64,000 nt of DNA from Sphingobacterium zeae (lineage in GTDB: Bacteria; Bacteroidota; Bacteroidia; Sphingobacteriales; Sphingobacteriaceae): assembly GCF_030818895.1 (NCBI RefSeq), contig NZ_JAUTBA010000001.1, forward strand, positions 5,540,820 through 5,604,819, in the 5' to 3' direction. The stretch's first letter is position 1; each line of letters opens with the position of its first letter. This document shows positions 13,901 to 22,820 of the stretch, one piece after another. The notes beneath the pieces were generated by a model. It made no database searches, was not told where the DNA came from, and saw nothing but the letters and a program-made list of their open reading frames with translations. A program made the position numbers and the translations under genes.

Positions 13901-14136
13901 CCAAAAGCTAAGTAAATACCAATTAAAATCTAGCTTAAAGAAGAACTAAATAAAAGCGAATAAATAGAACACTACGTAAATAAGCCTACAAGTGCCCCAG
14001 CATACAACCAAAATAGTCATGATATAGGCATTTTTGGAGGGTTTATGGGATCAAAGAAAATGAGCAGGAGAAAGCGTTCAGCTTGTAACACGTTTAGAAT
14101 AACGACTAGGCTCAAAAGACATAACAATCAAACAAA

Positions 14137-14169
14137 AGGCTCCGAATCAATTTAGATGATTCGGAGCCT
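14137..14169 (-). terminator. terminator of the M60 peptidase gene
   Basis: Perfect 13-base arms 14137-14149 and 14157-14169 with a 7-base loop, followed on the minus strand by TTTGTTTG. It starts 26 bases past the peptidase stop codon. Confidence 0.85.
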
Positions 14170-14194
14170 CAGACGTTATTATAGTTTACATGCT

Positions 14195-15784
14195 CTAATC
14201 TCTTAATGCTGTAAGATCAGCCTTAGGCTTGGGCAAGTTCATGTTTTTAATTGCCAGGCGACAGGCATCAACCATTTCCTGCGTCATGGCATAGGTATAC
14301 TTTCCATAATCGTCGTATTCCAACGTACCAACAAAAAAGAATCCGTATTTATCAAAGAAATCCGTCAAATCCAATTTAGCCACCTCGCAGGCTGTTTTAA
14401 CAAAATTCAGCTGATGAACGGCAGGATTGCGCTCTCCCATCATTCGATCGGCGCTCCAATCTGAACGCTGTCTTCTTGGTTTATTCATATTCTGTTGACG
14501 GAAGGCTTCAAATAGATCCGCATAAAAATCGGGACGTTTTCCTTCTCCCTCAAAATAGAGCTGTAACTGCCAAAAAGGAATCAAACGATCGAATACATCC
14601 GGATCGGACAAATAAGAAATTCGTTTTTCAATAATATTGGTCTTCGCTTTCTCAAAATTGTTCTGTTCTGAAACCCGAGTTTTATTACCAAACGAACGTG
14701 TTACGTATAAGGAGAACAGGTTGTTGCTCACTTCACCCAAGCCACCCCAATTAAACATGGGACGTGTCTGGTGTACGTGGCCCACCTCATGACTGAAACC
14801 CCAGCAAGGATCTCCTTTAATCACCGATTCCGGCGTTACCACCATCTTCATCGCGTAACCAACTTTATCGCCCATATAGGCAACCCCATCACCATCACGA
14901 AACATGTAATAATTATAGTTCACCCGCGCGAGAATACGATTTTTAGGTACTTTATTATACTTCTCCAGTCCCATTAAGCGATGTTGCCTATACACTAGCG
15001 AATCGTAATTACGAATTAGCTCGACACCTTTTCCATAAGCATACTGTTTCAATGCCTCTATTGGATAAGCGGTCTGAATATGCTCGCCTTTTGCATCCAT
15101 AATGGGGAATACAGCATGATCGATCAGACTATTCCACTCCTTATTTCCCTGTTTTTTAAGATCAAAGTAACCGTTTACCTGTCCTGTCGGAAAATGAACT
15201 GTAATGGGGTTTTCCTTTTCAGGCTCTTCAGAGAAATAATCGATATAGGCTAAACTTCCGTAATCCTCGAGCTGGATAATATTCACGCCATTCTGCAATC
15301 TGAATTCCTGTTTTTCCAGTCCCCAACCTTTTGGGTCTTTTGTAGGTTCCTGCGGATTGGGAGCTTTTCGCAACCAGTTGGGCACAACAAGGTTTACCTC
15401 TTTACCAGCTGCAATACCATCCACGATAACAATATGCTTCCCTTTGGCAAGATACACACCGGTTATATTTTCATATTTACTATAACCGTCACCAATACTT
15501 AATTGATGCCCTAAAGTTGTCGGATTCAACAAGGCATAATAGGTTGCATATTTATACTCTTTATTATAGTTGCCATCAAGTATAGACTGCGCGACCCGGC
15601 GTAGTGTTGTATCAGCAATCTGACTGAGCTGTTTTTTCTTAATCCCCTTTTTTAGTGTTAACGCCAAAGGATCTTCGAATACAGCAAGATCGGCATAGGT
15701 TTGCTTGAAATCCTGAGCGGTTTGAGCCTTCAGATTGGCGCTTAGTATGAGGCCGAGTGCAACAGCAAGAAATTTTCTTTTCAT
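14195..15784 (-). CDS. secreted M60-family (enhancin-like) metallopeptidase
   Basis: Zinc peptidase of the M60/enhancin family; members in Bacteroidetes cleave mucins and other O-glycosylated proteins. The zinc site HEVGH is followed 14 residues later by Glu in GGLGE, giving the HExxH...E pattern of the family. A DUF4092-like N-terminal sandwich precedes the catalytic part. I place the start at 15784 (MKRKFLAV), where a clean signal peptide ending in LKA-Q begins; a frame open to 15829 would put 15 polar residues ahead of it. It is the last gene after the SusC/SusD operon, separated by a hairpin. In that setting it would cut glycoproteins bound at the surface. Substrate is inferred. Confidence 0.85.
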   Translation of the reverse strand: MKRKFLAVALGLILSANLKAQTAQDFKQTYADLAVFEDPLALTLKKGIKKKQLSQIADTTLRRVAQSILDGNYNKEYKYATYYALLNPTTLGHQLSIGDGYSKYENITGVYLAKGKHIVIVDGIAAGKEVNLVVPNWLRKAPNPQEPTKDPKGWGLEKQEFRLQNGVNIIQLEDYGSLAYIDYFSEEPEKENPITVHFPTGQVNGYFDLKKQGNKEWNSLIDHAVFPIMDAKGEHIQTAYPIEALKQYAYGKGVELIRNYDSLVYRQHRLMGLEKYNKVPKNRILARVNYNYYMFRDGDGVAYMGDKVGYAMKMVVTPESVIKGDPCWGFSHEVGHVHQTRPMFNWGGLGEVSNNLFSLYVTRSFGNKTRVSEQNNFEKAKTNIIEKRISYLSDPDVFDRLIPFWQLQLYFEGEGKRPDFYADLFEAFRQQNMNKPRRQRSDWSADRMMGERNPAVHQLNFVKTACEVAKLDLTDFFDKYGFFFVGTLEYDDYGKYTYAMTQEMVDACRLAIKNMNLPKPKADLTALRD

Positions 15785-15892
15785 CATAATTATGGAATAT
15801 GGTTTACAATTCATTATTAATTTTTGCACATTTCCGTCAATGCAAGTTTATACCATCTATATTTTTTGAGCTTATAAATTCATAATTTATAG

Positions 15893-15926
15893 GAAGAGGA
15901 GGCACACAAAAGCATACCTCCTCTTC
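15893..15926 (-). terminator. hairpin between the lipoprotein and M60 genes
   Basis: Perfect 10-base arms 15893-15902 and 15917-15926 (GAAGAGGAGG and its complement) with a 14-base loop. The minus strand lacks a T run after the stem, so it may lower or protect read-through transcription rather than stop it. Confidence 0.55.
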
Positions 15927-15947
15927 TTAATAATAGTATAAATTCAT

Positions 15948-16937
15948 CTACTTTACTCTTGTCACTTGTGGAACAATAACGTCCACTTGATAAGTACCTG
16001 GCACAAATGCCTGAAATGAAAATCTTGCATTACAAGAATAGGTATTATAGGGTAATCCCAAACTATCATCAAAATTGACATAAGGAGCAGGGATACGGTA
16101 ATAATAATTAAATCCATTCCCTAGAGAAACTAATGGAAAAGGCAAAACCCCATAAACAAACTCCATCCGATCGTCAAATAACGTTGTGGAAATAGAGTAA
16201 TCCTGCATAGTCTGCAGATAACCACCTGCAGTACCTGAGTTAGGGCGTCTCGCTATTTCACCTTTTTTAGGGTTAAATGGAACACCATTCTTATCCACTA
16301 TTTTTACAACAACTTTATTGTCTCCAAGGCCCAAATAGGTTACTTTAATATGATTAGCATTGCTTGGAATAGATTTTGTCGTCGTTTCAGCACCAACTTT
16401 CATCGCGACCGTTGATCTTACAGCAGGAACATCAAAGTATGGTGCTTCAACCAATTTAAACTCACCGATAGCTGGATAAATTTTCGTACCCACAGCGTTC
16501 TTTATTTCTAAATCATAAATATAATGACCCTTCGGAAGTTTTAATGTATTTGGCGTCGACTCAATCGCTCCAGAAAATTTGTTGATACTTAATGCCGTCA
16601 TTACGGTATCTTTTTGTTTAGCAGCAATCAGGTCCAACGTTGTATCAACTTTAGAATCATACAGTTTTTTCCAGATCTTAATCGGAAATGTTTGCATAAA
16701 AATATCGGTAACATCTTTTCCAGTTTCCTTTTGATACACTTTAAGCAATTTAACCTCAATTGGTTTACTGGATCCAGCTGGGTTTATTGCGGTTGAAACT
16801 TCGGATCTTCCCATTCTAATTTCAACAGGCAATTGTTCATAACGAATAATATCGCTCAAGTTGCCTTCAGGTATTTTTTTACAGCCCACAAGCGAAATTG
16901 CTGCGAGTCCAATACTATATAATAATTTACTTTTCAT
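15948..16937 (-). CDS. SusCD-associated lipoprotein (probably DUF5007)
   Basis: A 329-residue lipoprotein: residues 1-18 are a signal with Cys in LVGCKK. The body looks like two beta-sandwich domains with many short strands. It has no catalytic motif I recognise. Size, lipobox and position after SusC, SusD and a fasciclin protein match the DUF5007 proteins of Sphingobacteriaceae, though I name the family from memory of its context. It begins 5 bases after the fasciclin gene. A surface glycan- or protein-binding role is plausible. Confidence 0.7.
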   Translation of the reverse strand: MKSKLLYSIGLAAISLVGCKKIPEGNLSDIIRYEQLPVEIRMGRSEVSTAINPAGSSKPIEVKLLKVYQKETGKDVTDIFMQTFPIKIWKKLYDSKVDTTLDLIAAKQKDTVMTALSINKFSGAIESTPNTLKLPKGHYIYDLEIKNAVGTKIYPAIGEFKLVEAPYFDVPAVRSTVAMKVGAETTTKSIPSNANHIKVTYLGLGDNKVVVKIVDKNGVPFNPKKGEIARRPNSGTAGGYLQTMQDYSISTTLFDDRMEFVYGVLPFPLVSLGNGFNYYYRIPAPYVNFDDSLGLPYNTYSCNARFSFQAFVPGTYQVDVIVPQVTRVK

Positions 16938-16942
16938 AGCCC

Positions 16943-17629
16943 TTAACGATAATAGAATAAAACATGGGAATTATTTAATACATGTACTACACCTGTGGTC
17001 GTTTGCGCATTAGAAGTTTGAACCAATGTTCTGCTGCCGACAGGTGGGATAATGGTCTTAACATCAAAAACATCTCCAATTGACTGATAAAGGTAAGTGA
17101 ACATGACGACCTTCGGCAAAACAGTAGAATTTTCATTATAGCCTAAAGCAGGATCTCGTGTTTCCTCATAAGAAATGATAAAATTACCCCCCTTGTTATT
17201 TTTATATTTTTTGCCCGATGCAGTAAGTTTATCATTCGTCAATTGTTCTTTTGTAATATACAAATCAATTGAATCTGCAAATCGACCCAGTTCATACTTC
17301 ATGATTGAATCTACTGTCCACATTTTTTTAGGATCAACTTTTTGGACTTGTCTTGTCCGAGCCTGCACATAATTATAAACATCATAGTCTGTCGGAGCAA
17401 AAAAAGTAACACCTTGTGCATTGATCTTATCCTTCACCCCTGCTTTGTCAATCAACATCAAAACAGTATCAAACACACCATACTTATTACTTTTCATCCA
17501 ATCATACGTTGTCATATTGATTTTTGGATTATGCAACTCTCCCCCGACAAAATAGTCATTCTTTTTGCATGAGCTAATAGCTACTATAATTCCAAACAAA
17601 CAAGCTATATTTAAAATAATCTTTTTCAT
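16943..17629 (-). CDS. fasciclin-domain lipoprotein
   Basis: A 228-residue lipoprotein with the lipobox ISSC near residue 21. VTFFAPTDYDVYNYV is the first conserved fasciclin (FAS1) motif, and GVVHVLNNSHVLFY at the end is the second, VLNNSH standing for the usual 'V(I/L)xxVL' region. FAS1 domains mediate adhesion and protein contacts. It lies 10 bases after susD and 5 bases before the next gene, so it is part of the same transcript and may sit at the surface with the SusCD complex. Confidence 0.8.
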   Translation of the reverse strand: MKKIILNIACLFGIIVAISSCKKNDYFVGGELHNPKINMTTYDWMKSNKYGVFDTVLMLIDKAGVKDKINAQGVTFFAPTDYDVYNYVQARTRQVQKVDPKKMWTVDSIMKYELGRFADSIDLYITKEQLTNDKLTASGKKYKNNKGGNFIISYEETRDPALGYNENSTVLPKVVMFTYLYQSIGDVFDVKTIIPPVGSRTLVQTSNAQTTTGVVHVLNNSHVLFYYR

Positions 17630-17639
17630 AATTTCCTTA

Positions 17640-19088
17640 TTAATGATTTCTCCACCAAGGGTTTTGGGTCAGCAATTCGTTCTGCGGCAATAAATTACGC
17701 ATATCCAGCGGCCAATAATAGCCTTTGTTGGCTATTCTATCTTGCGAATATGCACCCGAGTATTCATCAAATTGTTCAAACATATTCATCCGAATCAAAT
17801 CAAATTGAATGATTCCTTCTCCAATCAGCTCTCTTCTCCGTTCTTTGAATATCTCTTTAAACAATTCCTCTCCAGAAACTTGTATTTCTTCGAGACCAGC
17901 TCTTTTTCTAATTGTATTCAGGTCATTCAATGCAAGCGCTGGCTTACCGTTCTTGTAATAAGCCTCCGCCCGCAGCAAAATAATATCTGCTAAACGAATC
18001 AGTACCAAATTATTACTGATGGCATATTTACCTTCCCTGTATTCAATTTGATTGTTATACTTACGAATGCTTCTTAATTCCGACCCATCCGGAAAAGGCA
18101 GAGACATTGAATCTAACCTTGCTTCAGATTTATCAAATTCACTTTCAAGAAATTCAGGTTCAATATACCAAGCAGAGTTGCTACCTTTACCGGGAATAGT
18201 GGCACTTGTTAGAAATTTACTAAAGAAGTCCTCTGAAAATTCATTTCCGCTCTCGCTATAGAGCATATTCAATTCAAAGATGGATTCTTTAGAGTTACCC
18301 AACCATATCTTCCGGTAGTCTTTGACATCTTCTAGGGCATATCCGAGTTTTAATGTCTCATTCGTATACTTCTCCGCATTAACATAGTCATGTTCCCAAG
18401 CACAGACCTCCGCCATCAGTGCATTAGCAGCTCCCTTTGATGCAAAACTCTTTGTTGAGTTTTGTTGAAGATTAGCGATCGCATATAATAAATCCTCTTT
18501 ACAGAATGTTAAAGTTTCCTTTTCTGCTGTCCTTGCCATATCAGGAATATTTTGAGGATCTTTAAAAGTCTCTTTGACCAATAATACATCTCCCCAAACG
18601 CGTTGCATATAGAAATAGGTGAATGCTCTCAGAAAACGAGCACCAGCAATCGCATTTTTCTTTTCATCCTCACCTCCATCGAACAATTTGCTATCCATGG
18701 CCTCAGCTTGCTCCACAATCAAATTGCACTGATTAATGACACCATAGAAGCGTGTCCAATTCCACAAACTTCCTTCCAGGTAAGGCGCATAACTAAATTT
18801 ATACCCTCCTGACCTTGCCAAGTCATTCATATTCCAATCTTCCCCCGCCTGATGCACTACCCCAGACGCAATGTCACCAAATATAAAATAAGATCGATCT
18901 GCCCGAAGCGAGTTGCGAAGTAGCGCATATGCTCCAAGAGATGCCCTATTTACATTTTCGCCATCTTTCCAAAACACCTCATCGTAAGTGCTATTTTCTG
19001 GCTTTAAATCCAGATATTTCGAACAAGAGGAATTGAATAATAAAGTTCCTGTTATTCCGATTAATGATAATATATATTTAAATTTCAT
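17640..19088 (-). CDS. SusD/RagB-family nutrient-binding lipoprotein
   Basis: Surface lipoprotein of 482 residues that caps a SusC transporter and binds its substrate. The lipobox is FNSSC near residue 22, followed by YLDLKPENSTYDEVFW, which is typical of the family. The helical TPR-like core and the C-terminal stretch LRAEAYYKNGKPALALNDLNTIRKRAG with RRRELIGEG are present. It starts 11 bases after susC. Size is slightly below the usual 500-550. Confidence 0.93.
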   Translation of the reverse strand: MKFKYILSLIGITGTLLFNSSCSKYLDLKPENSTYDEVFWKDGENVNRASLGAYALLRNSLRADRSYFIFGDIASGVVHQAGEDWNMNDLARSGGYKFSYAPYLEGSLWNWTRFYGVINQCNLIVEQAEAMDSKLFDGGEDEKKNAIAGARFLRAFTYFYMQRVWGDVLLVKETFKDPQNIPDMARTAEKETLTFCKEDLLYAIANLQQNSTKSFASKGAANALMAEVCAWEHDYVNAEKYTNETLKLGYALEDVKDYRKIWLGNSKESIFELNMLYSESGNEFSEDFFSKFLTSATIPGKGSNSAWYIEPEFLESEFDKSEARLDSMSLPFPDGSELRSIRKYNNQIEYREGKYAISNNLVLIRLADIILLRAEAYYKNGKPALALNDLNTIRKRAGLEEIQVSGEELFKEIFKERRRELIGEGIIQFDLIRMNMFEQFDEYSGAYSQDRIANKGYYWPLDMRNLLPQNELLTQNPWWRNH

Positions 19089-19099
19089 TTTGATCGTTT

Positions 19100-22000
19100 T
19101 TAAAAGTTGACTTCTAGACCGATTGTATATTTCCGAGGCAATGGATAAGCCCCGCCGCTATATTCCCCTTGCGGTGTCACCAATTCAGCATCAGGGACTG
19201 AAGCTTTCTGAAAAGTATGGAGATTATCCACCATTCCATAGAATCTAATATTTCTAGCCCCTATCTTTAATCGTTCCACAACATTTTTAGGTAAAATATA
19301 CCCGACAGAAATCGTCTTAATTTTGAAATAAGTACCATTTTCATTAAACATCGTGCTAAACGGAAGATACTGATAGAAATAACTTCCATAGGGAGATATC
19401 GAAGGAAAATTCGCTTGATAATTTGGATCCTTTGCCTTTTCAGGTGTCCAGTAATCCAAGCCTTCTAGATCAGGTAGCCTATTGTTTGTAAACTTATTTA
19501 CACTACCACCAATAGCATTAAATTGGTTGCTCTTTAAATTGTTAATAATATCACGCCCGATGGTAAAGGTATTTAGCATACTAATTGAAAAACCTCTGTA
19601 GATAAACTCATTAAACAAGCCCCCCGTAATGCGCGGATTCGGGTTGCCTGTTAACATCAAGTCACCATCCGCTGCTCCTTTATCTTCGTCACTCCAGGTA
19701 TCCCAATCTTGATTTACATCAGCCCAATTTGGGAATCCAGGCTTAACAGGATAATTCCCTTTAAAAACAGTGATAGGCTTTCCAGTTACAGGATTGACAG
19801 GTATTTGATCTTGATGCGAATAGACGCCCTGATAGATCATTTGAGCCCATCTATATATAGGACTCCCTACCGTATACAACAATTGTTGATTATAACCTCT
19901 GGAATCGGCATAGAAACTACGATCTCCAAATGGCAATGAACCTATTCTATTTTTGTTAAAAGTCATATTTAGATTCGTATTCCATTGCAATGCACTCGTT
20001 TTAGACAGATTTCTTGTCATAATAGTCAGGTCAATACCCTCATTATAAACGGTCATTGGCACGTTAAACGACAACTTTGTGTAACCTGTGTAATATGGGA
20101 ATGAGAATCCCATAATTGGATCTTTCAGAATTTTTCGATAAGCATCGAACGTCACTGTTAAACGATCATTGAAGAGCCCCAAGTCAAATCCAATATTTGT
20201 TTGCTCAGATTTATTCCAGGTCAGATTTTTTAATGTCAGCGGTTTTTTAAAGGATGGCACGGCGAATGTAGTTCCATTATATGTGTCCGATGACAAGGCC
20301 CAAACATTATAAGGTGCATAAAAATCCTCCGGAAGGACACCTGATTTACCCCAACTTCCTCTCAATTTAAGCATATTTACCCAATCAAATTTTTTCATAA
20401 AATTCTCATCGGAAATAACCCAAGCAGCTGACAATGCAGGAAAGGATCCCCATTTGGTATTAACACCAAATCTGGAAGATGCATCTGAACGCCAAGAGGC
20501 ATTAAAGATGTACTTTGATTTAAAATCATAGGAGAACTGCCCCATATAAGATAGAAGCCCAGACTCCATCTTGTTTGTACTTGCTATCAAATCTTTTGTT
20601 GCAACGCCTTGGATTACATGAATATCGTCTGTAGGCAGATTATATCCCTCTGTTTTATGGGACAACTGCTTATCATATTGAAAAGATTGTAACGCCGTTA
20701 AATTAATCGTGTGTTTTTCATTAAATGTTTTTACATAATTCAATACGTTCGCAATATTATAGGTATAGGCGTTTCTCCCCGTTGATGCAGCATAGTTGAT
20801 CCCTTGATTAAGTTCACGAGGTTGAAATTGATTTCGGCTATCCATATTTGCTTGTACTGAGCCCTCCAATGAATATTGCAATCCCTTTATGATATCGACA
20901 TATGTTTTTGAAAAAATATTGATATTATCGGTCTGATTATCATCCGTTAATTTATCATATTGCCCTAGGTAGAAATCATAATCTGCCTGACCAAGCCCCA
21001 CGAAAGAAGAAGGCATCTCCCCTTGATTCACCGGAACGACCTGATCAATCCCTCTACCAAGTCCACGTTTGCGGTTTATTCTTGCCGCAGACACCATAAA
21101 ATCCGATTTGATAATTGGTGAAAGCGTAAATCCAAAATTACCTCTTATCGAGTACCGCTTAAATCCAGTGTTACGCACAACACCATCCTCATTATAGTAA
21201 CCCGCAGATAATCTGTAATTAACAGACTCGCTTCCACCTGCAATACTCGCATCTGCGTTATCAATATTTCCTGTTGTATAAAACAAATCTTGCCAATCCG
21301 TTGCATTATTGTAGCTACTATTCAAACTGTCTGTTAAGGGCTGCGTAAATCCACCCATCTGAGCCCATGAAGCATATTGACTTAGAATATCCATCTTTGT
21401 CCTTCTTTCTGTAGCTCCCCCTAAGGTTCTTTGCAATTGCGGCCTTTCCGTAATTCCCCTGTAATAGGATGCTCTAATTGATGGCTTTCCTACCCGGCCC
21501 TGTTTTGTTTTGATCACAATAACCCCATTCGCACCACGAGAACCCCATACCGCTGTCGCTGCAGCATCTTTCTGCACAACAATACTTTCAATATCGTTGA
21601 TATTGATACCCGCAATATAATTGGTTCCTGTAGCTGATGACCCACCTAAGTCAGAGACTGATAGTGGCATCCCATCAATAATATATAGTGGAGAGCTCAT
21701 TGTATTTGCCAAGTCGACCTCACTATTCAGATCGGGGGAAATTGTGGTATTACCACGCACAGTAAACGTATTCCTCGCTCCAGGCTCTCCTGTAAAGTTT
21801 TGGATATTGACACCTGCGACCCTTCCTTGCAACAAGCTCTCGAAACTCGGTGCAGGCAAATCTTCAATCGTCCGGCCTGAAATAACCTGAACAGCACTAG
21901 TCGTCTTTTTAACAGACTGTTTTTGATATCCAACAACCACAACTTCTCCTAAGAAGGAGTCATCTTTTTGAAGGACTACGGCAGGAGCCTGTTTTGTTGT

Positions 22001-22252
22001 CACCTGGACCTCCAGCTTTTTAAAGCCGACACCAGAAAAAACCAATGTTACGGGAAGGCTTTTTACGGCCAACGTGAATGAACCTTGCTGATTTGTAGAC
22101 GCTTGATTCGTTGTTCCTCGCTCTGTGACGGTCATACCCGCCAACGGCTGCCCATTTGCATCTCGAACAGTCCCTTCCACAGGGATTGTTTGGCCGAAAA
22201 CATGAAAATAGGACATCACCACGAGAATAATAATAGGTAGAATTCTCTTCAT
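19100..22252 (-). CDS. SusC/RagA-family TonB-linked outer membrane transporter
   Basis: A 1,050-residue TonB-dependent transporter. A signal peptide (1-20) leads into a carboxypeptidase D-like domain (about 24-105), then the plug (about 115-235) with LQGRVAGVNIQ and the pattern GSRGANGVIVIKTK, and the beta-barrel to the end, which closes with a terminal Phe. With SusD it forms the uptake complex. It is first of a five-gene cluster that ends in an M60 peptidase. No anti-sigma/ECF pair or hybrid two-component system is adjacent. The inverted repeat 107 bases upstream may be its operator. Substrate may be glycopeptides or mucin glycans (inference). Confidence 0.93.
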   Translation of the reverse strand: MKRILPIIILVVMSYFHVFGQTIPVEGTVRDANGQPLAGMTVTERGTTNQASTNQQGSFTLAVKSLPVTLVFSGVGFKKLEVQVTTKQAPAVVLQKDDSFLGEVVVVGYQKQSVKKTTSAVQVISGRTIEDLPAPSFESLLQGRVAGVNIQNFTGEPGARNTFTVRGNTTISPDLNSEVDLANTMSSPLYIIDGMPLSVSDLGGSSATGTNYIAGININDIESIVVQKDAAATAVWGSRGANGVIVIKTKQGRVGKPSIRASYYRGITERPQLQRTLGGATERRTKMDILSQYASWAQMGGFTQPLTDSLNSSYNNATDWQDLFYTTGNIDNADASIAGGSESVNYRLSAGYYNEDGVVRNTGFKRYSIRGNFGFTLSPIIKSDFMVSAARINRKRGLGRGIDQVVPVNQGEMPSSFVGLGQADYDFYLGQYDKLTDDNQTDNINIFSKTYVDIIKGLQYSLEGSVQANMDSRNQFQPRELNQGINYAASTGRNAYTYNIANVLNYVKTFNEKHTINLTALQSFQYDKQLSHKTEGYNLPTDDIHVIQGVATKDLIASTNKMESGLLSYMGQFSYDFKSKYIFNASWRSDASSRFGVNTKWGSFPALSAAWVISDENFMKKFDWVNMLKLRGSWGKSGVLPEDFYAPYNVWALSSDTYNGTTFAVPSFKKPLTLKNLTWNKSEQTNIGFDLGLFNDRLTVTFDAYRKILKDPIMGFSFPYYTGYTKLSFNVPMTVYNEGIDLTIMTRNLSKTSALQWNTNLNMTFNKNRIGSLPFGDRSFYADSRGYNQQLLYTVGSPIYRWAQMIYQGVYSHQDQIPVNPVTGKPITVFKGNYPVKPGFPNWADVNQDWDTWSDEDKGAADGDLMLTGNPNPRITGGLFNEFIYRGFSISMLNTFTIGRDIINNLKSNQFNAIGGSVNKFTNNRLPDLEGLDYWTPEKAKDPNYQANFPSISPYGSYFYQYLPFSTMFNENGTYFKIKTISVGYILPKNVVERLKIGARNIRFYGMVDNLHTFQKASVPDAELVTPQGEYSGGAYPLPRKYTIGLEVNF

Positions 22253-22358
22253 ATTAATTTAGTGTTAGTGAAGTGAAGGTAGATCAAAAATCCTGATGTC
22301 ACAAAAAAGAAGGGGCAAATAAATAACTATTAGAATATTAAATTTCAGAATAACACAA

Positions 22359-22393
22359 TCAAACGATTGCGCTACTTTTACGCAATCGTTTGA
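22359..22393. promoter_or_regulatory. 13-bp inverted repeat, candidate operator of the susC operon
   Basis: TCAAACGATTGCG (22359-22371) and its exact complement (22381-22393) flank a 9-base spacer. Each arm has the core CAATCGTTTG, which also occurs at 1760-1769 between the two glycosidase genes. The cores are 23 bases apart, about two turns of DNA. No T run follows, so a terminator is unlikely. Confidence 0.55.
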
Positions 22394-22538
22394 GTAAATT
22401 TTACAAAAAGCTGAATTTGTATCAAAGAGATCAGATTAGCGCTATTTAAACGTTATCTTAAGATGAACGCTGTAAAAACGCTTCACAAATATTAACAAAC
22501 AGCACACAATTGTAAGCTGCATTGAAATATCCTATTAG

Positions 22539-22748
22539 TTAATCAAGATTACTAACTTTATATACTCGATCATTTTAAAATTTAATCAATACAATCCAAA
22601 ACTCTACGAACTTTTCGATGACTTAATTAATCCAACTAATATAAAACAGCATGTCTATTGGCTAAGAGGTCAAATTAGGTTATTATTTTACGTTGAGTCC
22701 ATTTCGTTATCAACGAAGCATCCACAAAAGAAGACAAAGGCTTATTAA
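22539..22748 (+). pseudogene. possible coding remnant without a start codon
   Basis: A frame of about 69 codons is open from 22539 to a TAA near 22748. It reads like protein (for example NPKLYELFDDLINPTNIKQ), yet has no ATG and no recognisable family. It could be the tail of a lost gene, or chance in AT-rich DNA. Confidence 0.25.
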
Positions 22749-22749
22749 A

Positions 22750-22788
22750 CTAAAAATAGCGCCATCCTATCGTAAGCGCTATTTTTAG
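22750..22788. terminator. terminator of lepB
   Basis: Perfect 13-base arms CTAAAAATAGCGC (22750-22762) and complement (22776-22788) with a 13-base loop. T-rich arms make it usable in both directions; lepB ends 33 bases away on the minus strand. Confidence 0.8.
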
Positions 22789-22820
22789 AACAACAAGTTG
22801 ATTAACAAAACGCTGCTTTG

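Larger units (their letters stand above)
22253..22820. other. intergenic region upstream of susC
   Basis: 568 bases. They hold a 13-base inverted repeat (22359-22393), a possible coding remnant (22539-22748) and the lepB terminator (22750-22788). AAACGTT at 22448-22454 is another LacI-like core. I found no clear -33/-7 pair for susC. Confidence 0.5.
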
